In this document: positions 1-6,696 of the stretch, piece by piece | Numbering within the stretch: the stretch's first letter is position 1 | How the letters are laid out: every line of letters begins with the position of its first letter | NCBI GenBank assembly: GCA_012270805.1 | Contig: JAAXHR010000205.1 | Coordinates: forward strand, 1-8,215 | DNA from: Dehalococcoidia bacterium | GTDB taxonomy: Bacteria > Chloroflexota > Dehalococcoidia > Lucifugimonadales > Lucifugimonadaceae | DNA length: 8,215 nt | Direction: 5' to 3' | Made by a program: the position numbers and the translations under genes | The notes under the pieces: generated by a model | Databases searched by the model: none | What the model saw: the letters and a program-made list of their open reading frames with translations, nothing else | What the model was told of the DNA's origin: nothing

Positions 1-2
1 CA

Positions 3-1442
3 GTGAAATCGACGACAAAAGAGTTTCGTAGCGCGGCTTCACGGGCGCTGGCTGATGTCAGACTCCAACAAGCCCACGAAGTCGTCTACAACGGATTCCA
101 CCAAGCACGTTTATCAGCCGCGGGCGATACGGAGGATTGGGAAGCCCAGCGCACCCTCGGCAAGGCCATCAAGGATCACACGATCGCCAATCTCGACTAC
201 TACCTCGACATGCTGGCAACCAACGTCGAGAAGAACGGCGGAAACGTCTATTTCGCACGCGATGCCTCCGATGCCAACGCATACGTCCGCGGCATCGCCG
301 CCAAAAACGATGTCGCGACGGTGATCAAGAGCAAATCGATGGTCTCCGAGGAGATGGGCCTCAACCACGTCCTGGAAGCCGATGGCATCGAAGTCGTCGA
401 AACCGACTTGGGAGAGTACATCGTTCAATTGGCAGGCGAAGCCCCGTACCACATAATCGCCCCCGCCATCCACAAAACGAAGGCGCAAGTTGCCGAACTG
501 TTGGCTGAGGAGTCGAAATCGGAACGCCGGGAAACTGCCGAACAGTTGACTCGTCAAGCGCGCGAAATGCTACGCGCGGTCTTCCAGCGTGCCGACATGT
601 CGATCACCGGAGCCAACTTCGCCGTCGCGGAAACCGGCTCCATCGTTCTCGTGACCAACGAGGGCAATGGTCGGATGGCCACATCCATGCCGCGTATCCA
701 CGTCGCCGCGATGGGTATGGAAAAGCTCGTACCGTCCGCCGCCGATCTCAGCGCAATGTTGCGGATACTTATCCGATCTGCCACCGGCCAACGCATCTCC
801 GCATATGTCACGATGGTCAACGGTCCACGGGCGCACGACGAAGAGGACGGGCCGGAAGAGTTCCACCTCGTGATCATGAACAACGGTCGAGATCGGCTGT
901 TGCGAGACGAGTCGTTGCGCGAAGCGTTGAACTGCATCCGTTGCGGTGCCTGCATGAACTCTTGCCCCGTGTATAGAAAGGTGGGCGGACACTCATACGG
1001 ATGGGTGTACCCGGGGCCGATAGGATCGATCGTATCGCCGGTATTGACGGGCTTGAAAGACGGCGCAAAGCTACCTGCGGCTTCGTCGCTCTGCGGGGCG
1101 TGTCATGAAGCCTGCCCCGTCAAGATAAACATCCCCCGAATGTTGCTTGAACTGCGGTCGCAAACCGCGCAAGGTGAGCCCGATCTTCAACAACGGGCAT
1201 CGGGATTTGGCGAGCGCGTGACTTGGAAGGCATGGCGTCAAGGAATGATGAGCCGCTCACGCTTCGAAGCTGGGTCGAGCGTTGGCAAGATCGTGACTGC
1301 ACCATTGAAGAAGGACGGATGGATGAAAAAAGTTCCCCCGCCGATATCGGGATGGACCGACAGCAGGGACTTCCCGGCACCGGCATCCGAGTCATTCGGC
1401 AAGTGGTTCGCCCAACGAAAACGAGACAAATATGGAAGCTGA
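3..1442 (+). CDS. lutB: LutB-type lactate utilization iron-sulfur protein
   Basis: LutB acts with LutA and LutC in the cytoplasmic, probably membrane-associated, oxidation of L-lactate to pyruvate. The 479 residues match the usual LutB length of about 475. The LUD domain covers roughly residues 60-290 and contains SKSMVSEE, VETDLGEYI and, from residue 203, GANFAVAETGS followed by VTNEGNGR. A ferredoxin-like module follows, with Cys311-x2-Cys314-x2-Cys317-x3-Cys321-Pro and a second cluster Cys364-x2-Cys367-x3-Cys371-Pro, compatible with two [4Fe-4S] centres. The C-terminal segment ends with the LutB-typical RDFPAP and a WFAQR-type tail. The start is taken as GTG at position 3 because the N-terminus aligns from memory with Bacillus LutB near its beginning; only two bases precede it, so a start just outside cannot be excluded. 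lutC lies downstream, separated by a small membrane-protein gene; lutA should lie upstream. Confidence 0.93.
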   Translation: MKSTTKEFRSAASRALADVRLQQAHEVVYNGFHQARLSAAGDTEDWEAQRTLGKAIKDHTIANLDYYLDMLATNVEKNGGNVYFARDASDANAYVRGIAAKNDVATVIKSKSMVSEEMGLNHVLEADGIEVVETDLGEYIVQLAGEAPYHIIAPAIHKTKAQVAELLAEESKSERRETAEQLTRQAREMLRAVFQRADMSITGANFAVAETGSIVLVTNEGNGRMATSMPRIHVAAMGMEKLVPSAADLSAMLRILIRSATGQRISAYVTMVNGPRAHDEEDGPEEFHLVIMNNGRDRLLRDESLREALNCIRCGACMNSCPVYRKVGGHSYGWVYPGPIGSIVSPVLTGLKDGAKLPAASSLCGACHEACPVKINIPRMLLELRSQTAQGEPDLQQRASGFGERVTWKAWRQGMMSRSRFEAGSSVGKIVTAPLKKDGWMKKVPPPISGWTDSRDFPAPASESFGKWFAQRKRDKYGS

Positions 1443-1472
1443 ATTCGCCCGAGCATCGATTGAGAGTAAATC

Positions 1473-1691
1473 ATGAACGACAAAAATTCGACCGAAAAAA
1501 ACGAATACGTGCCAAGCATCCCGAGATACATCATCGGCATAATCGTTGGCGTCGTCGCCGTGGTTCTCGGTGGATTCTTCCTCACAGAGCCCACTTGGTT
1601 GAGAATCCTGATATTAATCCTCGGCGTGATCCAGTTGATCGTTTCCGCATTCCACACGCGGCAAGTGATTCGGCACTTTTCGTCAAAGTAA
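1473..1691 (+). CDS. Small two-helix membrane protein between lutB and lutC, function unknown
   Basis: I do not recognise this 72-residue protein. It has a polar N-terminus (residues 1-15, rich in Asn, Lys and Glu), a first hydrophobic helix at about 18-38, a very short turn around Glu39-Pro40, a second helix at about 43-60, and a basic C-terminus (His61, Arg63, Arg67, His68, Lys72). The charge distribution predicts both ends in the cytoplasm with a short external turn. It starts at ATG 1473, 30 nt after lutB, and stops 21 nt before lutC, so it is probably co-transcribed with them. The ribosome site is weak (GAGAG a few bases upstream). The location suggests a role linked to lactate oxidation, such as anchoring the Lut complex to the membrane or assisting transport, but this is inference from position only. 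The hydrophobic pattern and operon fit make it a credible gene. Confidence 0.72.
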   Translation: MNDKNSTEKNEYVPSIPRYIIGIIVGVVAVVLGGFFLTEPTWLRILILILGVIQLIVSAFHTRQVIRHFSSK

Positions 1692-1712
1692 AGCCCAAGT
1701 AGCAATTCCATC

Positions 1713-2456
1713 ATGGACCGCAAAGAGTTCCTATCAAACATCAGTGCCGCCTTGGGCCGCACCGTGCCACCGATAGATGTCGGTCCAACTCCTGTGCGTT
1801 ATCCCGATCTGGCAGAAGCCCAAATTGCCGCCGAAGAGACGCGCACTGACGCAACCGTACGATCGGCAGAGTTGCTCGACGATGCTGCTGAAGCGTTGGC
1901 AACCGCTGGATGGAACGTGCACCGCGCAGAGACCATGGAGGACGTTGGCGACATGATCGCCGAAATATGCCACGACATCGGTGCCGAAAAGGCGTTGCGC
2001 TCCGGTCACGAAGTGCTTGACGAAGCCCTTATCGATCCGGTGTTAGAACGTGCAGGCGTCGAATTGCGCGACATGACTCTCAACGACGAGATGTCCGAAC
2101 AAGAACGCGACGAATTGCGATCGGAACATCGAGAGGAAGTTTTCCGAACTCACGTTGGCATCACGGGAGGCGATTACGTGATCGCTGAAACCGGGACACT
2201 GGTTATCCACCCGAAGAAGGGTGTGTCGCGACTCATCTCGCTTGCACCACCAGTCCATATCGCGGTGATCAAACGCGGTCAAGTCCTGCCGTCCCTCGAC
2301 GAACTCTTCCTGCTCGAACACGTAGACCTGAACAGCGGCGAACGGCACGCGGCGATGAACCTGATTTCCGGTCCTTCACGTACCGGCGACATTGAAGCGA
2401 CCATCGTGCATGGCATTCACGGCCCGGTCGAGACACACATGGTTCTGGTCGGCTAG
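1713..2456 (+). CDS. lutC: LutC-type LUD-domain lactate utilization protein
   Basis: This 247-residue protein is the LutC partner of LutB, part of the LutABC system for oxidising L-lactate to pyruvate. The N-terminus (RKEFLSNISAALGR) is typical of LutC. The LUD core is in the C-terminal half: HVGITGGDYVIAETGT begins at residue 147, followed by SRLISLAPPVHIAVI, then ISGPS at 218-222 and the terminal GIHGPV segment. It has no Cys clusters, as expected for LutC. ATG 1713 is chosen because the family N-terminus begins here and it sits 21 nt after the preceding small gene. Its TAG stop at 2454-2456 overlaps the stop of the convergent glycerate kinase gene, leaving no room for a terminator between them. 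Confidence 0.92.
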   Translation: MDRKEFLSNISAALGRTVPPIDVGPTPVRYPDLAEAQIAAEETRTDATVRSAELLDDAAEALATAGWNVHRAETMEDVGDMIAEICHDIGAEKALRSGHEVLDEALIDPVLERAGVELRDMTLNDEMSEQERDELRSEHREEVFRTHVGITGGDYVIAETGTLVIHPKKGVSRLISLAPPVHIAVIKRGQVLPSLDELFLLEHVDLNSGERHAAMNLISGPSRTGDIEATIVHGIHGPVETHMVLVG

Positions 2457-3607
2457 GCGGGCATATGCTGCGCTCGGACGTTTACGCTCAACGCCCGGCA
2501 GGCTTGCTCCGTCGCCTTCGTAACCAACTCCGCCGTATCTGACATCGCGGCTTCTAACGTCATGCAGCAGTCCAAGATGCTGAAAGCAGCATCGATGCCA
2601 TGCTCATGCACCAGCTCGTAACCATCTCCCAAACTCCCTGATATTGCAATCGTCGGAATCGCTAGTGCTCGCGCCCTTTGAGCCACCGCCACCGGAGCTT
2701 TGTTGAAAACGGTCGAGCGGTCTGTCTGTCCTTCGCCGACGATCACTAGCGACGCTCCTTCGAGTCTGGCATCTAGGTTCAATGCATCGATCACGATATC
2801 CGCTCCCGGACGAAGTTGAGCATCGGTGAACGCCATCAGACCTGCCCCTAGCCCACCGGCCGCACCCGCACCCGGCACCTCCATCACGTCACGTCCGAGG
2901 TCGTGTTGCAGTAGATTGCCATAGCGGAGCAGCGCGTTGTCAAGGTAGGCGACAGTTTCAACATCTGCGCCTTTCTGAGGGCCGAAAATCGCCGATGCCC
3001 CAGTTTCGCCACACAACGGGTTGTTGACATCGCACGCAACATCGATTTTCGTGTTCGCAAGGCGTGGGTCCAAACCTGAAACGTTGATCTCGCTCAAGTT
3101 CGCGAGTGCTCCACCGCCTCTCGCAAGTTCGTTGCCGTCCGCGTCCAACAGGTTGGCTCCCAGGGCTTGCGCCATGCCCGCGCCGCCGTCGTTCGTAGCA
3201 CTTCCGCCGATGCCAATTATCAAGTGGCGATAGCCAGCATCTAGAGCTAGCGACATCAGTTGTCCAACGCCGTACGTCGTCGTGATTAGAGGATCCCGTT
3301 CGTCCGGGTCCAACAACGTAAGCCCGGACGATCGTGCCATCTCGATCACTGCGGTTCTGCCATCTCCCAGCGCGCCCCAAACCGCCTCGATAGGTCGCCC
3401 TAACGGATCGTCAACTGTGGCCGTCATCAACTCGCCATCGGACGCGTCGACCAGCGATTGCAACGTGCCGTCTCCGCCATCAGCGACAGGTACCAGCAAG
3501 GTCTCCGCATCCGGCCAGACGCGCAACACGCCTTCCTCCATCGCTTGGGCTATCTCAACGCCTCGCAGGCTTTCCTTGAATTCTTGAGGAGCGATTACGA
3601 TCTTCAT
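2453..3607 (-). CDS. glxK: Glycerate 2-kinase (GlxK/GarK family)
   Basis: The protein phosphorylates D-glycerate using ATP, feeding glycerate from glyoxylate or related routes into glycolysis (2-phosphoglycerate in this family). At 384 residues it matches the family length of about 380. Visible signatures are the N-terminal MKIVIAP...FKESL, VADGGDGT at residues 41-48, EMARSSGL, the glycine-rich GIGGSATNDGGAGMAQALG, and GEGQTDRST near the C-terminus. Two motifs drift from the common forms as I recall them (APDSFKG and GEGRxDxQT). The start at 3607 is chosen because the family begins at MKIVIAP and a GGAGGA lies at 3623-3628, 15 nt upstream. An in-frame ATG at 3634 would add nine residues (MNGGSFKPR) and forms a TGATG with the gmk stop, so translation there by coupling is a real alternative. 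It is the last gene of the minus-strand run and ends tail to tail with lutC. Confidence 0.9.
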   Translation of the reverse strand: MKIVIAPQEFKESLRGVEIAQAMEEGVLRVWPDAETLLVPVADGGDGTLQSLVDASDGELMTATVDDPLGRPIEAVWGALGDGRTAVIEMARSSGLTLLDPDERDPLITTTYGVGQLMSLALDAGYRHLIIGIGGSATNDGGAGMAQALGANLLDADGNELARGGGALANLSEINVSGLDPRLANTKIDVACDVNNPLCGETGASAIFGPQKGADVETVAYLDNALLRYGNLLQHDLGRDVMEVPGAGAAGGLGAGLMAFTDAQLRPGADIVIDALNLDARLEGASLVIVGEGQTDRSTVFNKAPVAVAQRARALAIPTIAISGSLGDGYELVHEHGIDAAFSILDCCMTLEAAMSDTAELVTKATEQACRALSVNVRAQHMPA

Positions 3608-3633
3608 GCGTGGTTTGAACGATCCTCCGTTCA

Positions 3634-4260
3634 TCAGATCTTGACCATCCGCGGCGGCACACGGTGAGCCTCTTTGTAAACGATTTCTATAACTTCGTCG
3701 ACCGCGGCTTCCAATTTACCTTCTTGATTGACGACTTGGCGATCAAACGCTTCGGACTGACCGATCTCGTTAGCCGCTGCGGCAAGCCGAGTGGCGATGT
3801 CCGCTTCGCTGTTGACGCCACGCCGTTCAAGCCTCTCCCGCAGCACCTCCATGTTCGGGGGATGTATGAATATCATCAGCGCTTCGGGTGCGAGTTCTTT
3901 GATCCGCAACGCACCTTGAAGATCGACTCTGATGATTACGTGCTTACCCCGCGACAAAGCATCCCGAACTTGCTGTTTAGGCACGCCATAGTAGTTTCCG
4001 TAAACCCGAGCCCATTCCAACAACTCGTCATCCCTGATCGCCCGCTCGAATTCGTCGACATTCAAGAAGTGGTGGTTGATGCCTTCTTGTTCTCCTGGTC
4101 GCGGGTCACGCGTAGTAGCGGTAACTGTGAAGTGATAGTCGAGTCCGCGTCCCGCCATACCCTCGATCAACACGTCCTTTCCGACGCCCGAAGGTCCAGA
4201 TATGACGACAACGAGCGGGGTGAAGTCGTCAGTATTCCCCGAACCATCGTCGTCAGTCAA
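3634..4260 (-). CDS. gmk: Guanylate kinase
   Basis: Guanylate kinase converts GMP and ATP to GDP and ADP in the cytoplasm. Signatures in order are the P-loop GPSGVGKD (residues 22-29), the GMP-binding stretch ATTRDPRPGE, the GNYYGVP segment, VDLQGA, and the lid-containing C-terminal part with ERLERRG. The residue after the P-loop Lys is Asp rather than the usual Ser or Thr. The open frame extends upstream to an ATG at 4332, but that would put 80 nt inside aroA and add residues unlike the family. I prefer TTG 4260, giving 208 residues, close to the usual 205-210, with a weak GGGTGG five bases upstream and an 8-nt overlap with the aroA stop; GTG 4269 is another option. Its stop shares one base with an ATG of the glycerate kinase frame (TGATG), suggesting coupling. 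Confidence 0.88.
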   Translation of the reverse strand: MTDDDGSGNTDDFTPLVVVISGPSGVGKDVLIEGMAGRGLDYHFTVTATTRDPRPGEQEGINHHFLNVDEFERAIRDDELLEWARVYGNYYGVPKQQVRDALSRGKHVIIRVDLQGALRIKELAPEALMIFIHPPNMEVLRERLERRGVNSEADIATRLAAAANEIGQSEAFDRQVVNQEGKLEAAVDEVIEIVYKEAHRVPPRMVKI

Positions 4261-5560
4261 CGATGCCACCCAACGATTCGAGTTCGTCCCAGAATTCGGG
4301 ATACGAGATGCTCGCACAACCCGCGTCCACAACCGTTATCGGATCGTCTGAAACCATCGCCGCAATACCCAATGCCATCGCGATGCGGTGGTCATCCTGA
4401 CTCTGGAACGTGCCGCCGGCGATCCGACCTGAACCCACGATCGCCATGCCATCGTCACGCGCTTCCGCTTCGACGCCAGCCTCAACCAACCAATCCACCG
4501 TCGCACTGATGCGGTCAGTCTCCTTGACGCGTAACTCGGCGGCATCTCGGATAACGGTCTCTTCCTCCGCCATCGCAGCCGCGACGGCAATAACCGGAAC
4601 CTCGTCCATCAGCAGCGGCATGATGCCCCCCGCAAGTTCAGTGCCGCGCAGGTTGCTTGACGTAGCTACGATATCCGCAACCGGCTCCCCCGCAACGTCG
4701 CGTTCGTTGACAAGGTCGACGTTGCCGCCCATGTCCTGCAACGCCGTGATTACGCCTGCACGAGTTGGGTTGATTCCAACGTTCTTGATCACGACTTCCG
4801 AGTTCGGATGGACCAATCCCGCGACGATCCAGAAAGCAGCGCTAGAAATATCACCGGGCACATCAACATCGACACAATTGATTTCTGATTGACCAACCGT
4901 GACATCTAGGCCGTCGACGCTGATGTCGGCTCCCATCGCCGACAACATGCGCTCCGTATGGTCTCGAGACGTGGCGGGTTGAGAGATGCTCGTCTTCCCT
5001 TCGGCGCGTAGTCCGGCAAGCAAGATCGCCGATTTAAGTTGAGCGCTGGCAACAGGCAGATCGTATTCGATGCCGCTGAGCTCTCCGCCATCGAACTCCA
5101 GCGGCGCTAGCGTGTTGTTTTCCTGCCCGCGGATCACCGCACCCATCATCGAGAGCGGCTTGATGATTCTACCCATTGGTCTCGATTGCAAGGAGCGGTC
5201 GCCAGTCATCGTCGCCTTGAAGTCGCGACCCGCTAGGATGCCGGACATCAAACGCATCGTTGTGCCACTGTTTCCAGCATCCAACACATCCTCAGCTTCA
5301 CGTAGCCCATTAGTACCCGCGCCTTCTACGACCAACGTGTCGCCCGAACCGTCAGCGGCGGAGGCCCGCTCAATGTTGACGCCCAAGGCGCGCATGATGC
5401 CCATCGTTGAAGTGCAGTCGTCACCGGGCGAAAAATTCCTCACAATCGCTTGGCCTTCGGCAATCGAGTTCAGCATCACTGCTCGATGAGATACCGATTT
5501 GTCACCGGGCGCCACGATCTCCCCAGCTAATCTGCGGGGCCCGCTAACCGTTAAATCCAT
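4253..5560 (-). CDS. aroA: 3-phosphoshikimate 1-carboxyvinyltransferase (EPSP synthase)
   Basis: AroA joins shikimate-3-phosphate and phosphoenolpyruvate to form EPSP, the sixth step of the shikimate pathway. The 435-residue protein is full length. Substrate and catalytic motifs are intact: GDKSVSHR at 19-26 (Lys21, Ser22, Arg26), GNSGTTMR at 96-103, GDRSLQSRPMGR at 120-131, SAQLKS at 172-177, RDHTERML at 199-206, Asp319 in MDEVP, Glu347 in ELRVKETDR and DDHRIAMA at 389-396. NSGTTMRL and DHTERML resemble the class II-like (Bacillus-type) enzymes more than the E. coli type; Leu104 occupies the position of E. coli Pro101, a site tied to glyphosate response, so reduced glyphosate sensitivity is possible but untested. 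ATG 5560 has AGAAGG 10 nt upstream (5571-5576). It lies 39 nt after the TyrA-like gene and overlaps gmk. Confidence 0.96.
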   Translation of the reverse strand: MDLTVSGPRRLAGEIVAPGDKSVSHRAVMLNSIAEGQAIVRNFSPGDDCTSTMGIMRALGVNIERASAADGSGDTLVVEGAGTNGLREAEDVLDAGNSGTTMRLMSGILAGRDFKATMTGDRSLQSRPMGRIIKPLSMMGAVIRGQENNTLAPLEFDGGELSGIEYDLPVASAQLKSAILLAGLRAEGKTSISQPATSRDHTERMLSAMGADISVDGLDVTVGQSEINCVDVDVPGDISSAAFWIVAGLVHPNSEVVIKNVGINPTRAGVITALQDMGGNVDLVNERDVAGEPVADIVATSSNLRGTELAGGIMPLLMDEVPVIAVAAAMAEEETVIRDAAELRVKETDRISATVDWLVEAGVEAEARDDGMAIVGSGRIAGGTFQSQDDHRIAMALGIAAMVSDDPITVVDAGCASISYPEFWDELESLGGIVD

Positions 5561-5599
5561 GTTCCATCAACCTTCTGCACGGTCGAATACGGTCAATCG

Positions 5600-6628
5600 T
5601 CACAGCTTGCGACGGTCGTACTTGGTGGGGTCGTCCTTGTCACGAGAGCCCCGGAACGCCCTCATTATGAAACCGCCCATAAGCATTGAAGCCGTCGCTT
5701 CTCCGCTGCTTGGCATTCGCTCAGGTTCTTGACGGCTTGTGGGTGGTGACGGCTGAATGCCAAGGTCCAAGCGCAACCGGTTCTCCCAAGCGTTGACCAG
5801 CATGTCCGCCAACGGGCCGTCTGGATCTTCGACCTCTTCATCGTTTTCCAGCACACGTTTGATACCGGCGATCTTCAGGTTGATCTGATCGAGCCAGTAG
5901 ATCAGCATGTCACGGTTTGTCGACGCCATGCCATTGACCCAAGCCGGATCGTTGGCCATCGGTTGGCTCATCGAAACGAAATCTTTGCCGACGAATTTGC
6001 TGATCTCGTGCCAAGATGGAGAATCGGCGGCGGCGTTGAGCGCGGCGGCGGCGACGAATGCTGGAACGCCCTCGACCGCGGCAGAGAAGCTGTCGTGCTC
6101 GTCAGGGTCCATAAACAGCGGGCGCGCACCTAGATCTGTACAGACCTCTTGAACATCACGAATCGCCGATGGCCGGCTCCTAGGATGCGGGATGATCGCG
6201 TACGGAGCCTGAGTGAAAAGATACGGAGAGGGTTCGTCGCGTCCAGTGGCGTCCGCTTTCACCAACGGGTGACCTCCGACGAACGAAGCGTGCTGCGGCA
6301 GGATGTCCTCCGCCCATCGGAGTATCGAACGCTTGGTGCTGCACGTGTCGGTAATCGTCACATTGTCAGAGACATACGGCGCGATGTTTTCCAGCGTCTC
6401 GTACGCTCGCGTCACCGGCAGCGAAATGATCACAACGTCGGCATCGCGGACGGCAGTGTCGAGGTTCCACTCCGCGCTGTCGACTGCGCCGATCTTCTCC
6501 GCTCGTGAGTGAATGTCCTGGTCCGGATCGTAGCCGACGACGTGATACTTTTTGGCGTGCTCGACGCGCAAGCCGAGGCCGATGGATGCGCCGATCTGTC
6601 CGACGCCCAGTAAGGTTACTTGTTTCAT
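5600..6628 (-). CDS. tyrA: TyrA-like prephenate/arogenate dehydrogenase family protein
   Basis: Members oxidatively decarboxylate prephenate or arogenate toward tyrosine. The 342-residue protein has an N-terminal Rossmann fold with GVGQIGAS (8-15) and Asp34 after the second strand, suggesting NAD use, then ISLPV near 68-72 and DTCSTK at 94-99. The catalytic-type His is kept in GGHP (His120), followed by DLF-like YLFTQAPY and DEHD (176-179). The usual SHLPH motif is replaced by EGVPA (186-190), and the stretch that normally reads TRIA reads SQPMA (221-225), so the common substrate-binding His and Arg are not apparent. There is no ACT regulatory domain; instead residues about 290-342 form a Pro/Ser-rich then basic tail. 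ATG 6628 fits the family start; only a weak GAGAG precedes it. Adjacency to aroA supports an aromatic pathway role, though the exact substrate is uncertain. Confidence 0.85.
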   Translation of the reverse strand: MKQVTLLGVGQIGASIGLGLRVEHAKKYHVVGYDPDQDIHSRAEKIGAVDSAEWNLDTAVRDADVVIISLPVTRAYETLENIAPYVSDNVTITDTCSTKRSILRWAEDILPQHASFVGGHPLVKADATGRDEPSPYLFTQAPYAIIPHPRSRPSAIRDVQEVCTDLGARPLFMDPDEHDSFSAAVEGVPAFVAAAALNAAADSPSWHEISKFVGKDFVSMSQPMANDPAWVNGMASTNRDMLIYWLDQINLKIAGIKRVLENDEEVEDPDGPLADMLVNAWENRLRLDLGIQPSPPTSRQEPERMPSSGEATASMLMGGFIMRAFRGSRDKDDPTKYDRRKL

Positions 6629-6696
6629 GATCGTCTCTCAGCCTATCGCATTGCTGCTTTTGTGTGAACGCGTTCTCCAGCTCGTGGATTCCAACT

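Noticed and set aside
1223..1702. Plus-strand 159-codon frame spanning the end of lutB and the small membrane-protein gene
   Set aside because: It overlaps two better-supported frames and encodes an Arg/His-rich sequence without domains. It is retained only as the -1 frame in the slippery-site note.
2456..2500. Possible terminator hairpin at the lutC/glycerate kinase junction (CGGGC with GCCCG)
   Set aside because: Five-base stem with a loop of about 30 nt and no T tract; no support as an intrinsic terminator.
4253..4332. Longer gmk starting at ATG 4332
   Set aside because: It would lie 80 nt inside aroA and add residues unlike Gmk N-termini; the start near the aroA stop gives normal family length.
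3664..4509. Long plus-strand open frame of 281 codons opposite gmk and aroA
   Set aside because: It is antisense to two well-supported genes, its translation is rich in Arg, Pro and Ser with no recognisable domain, and it crosses a gene boundary. It fits a shadow frame of GC-rich coding sequence.
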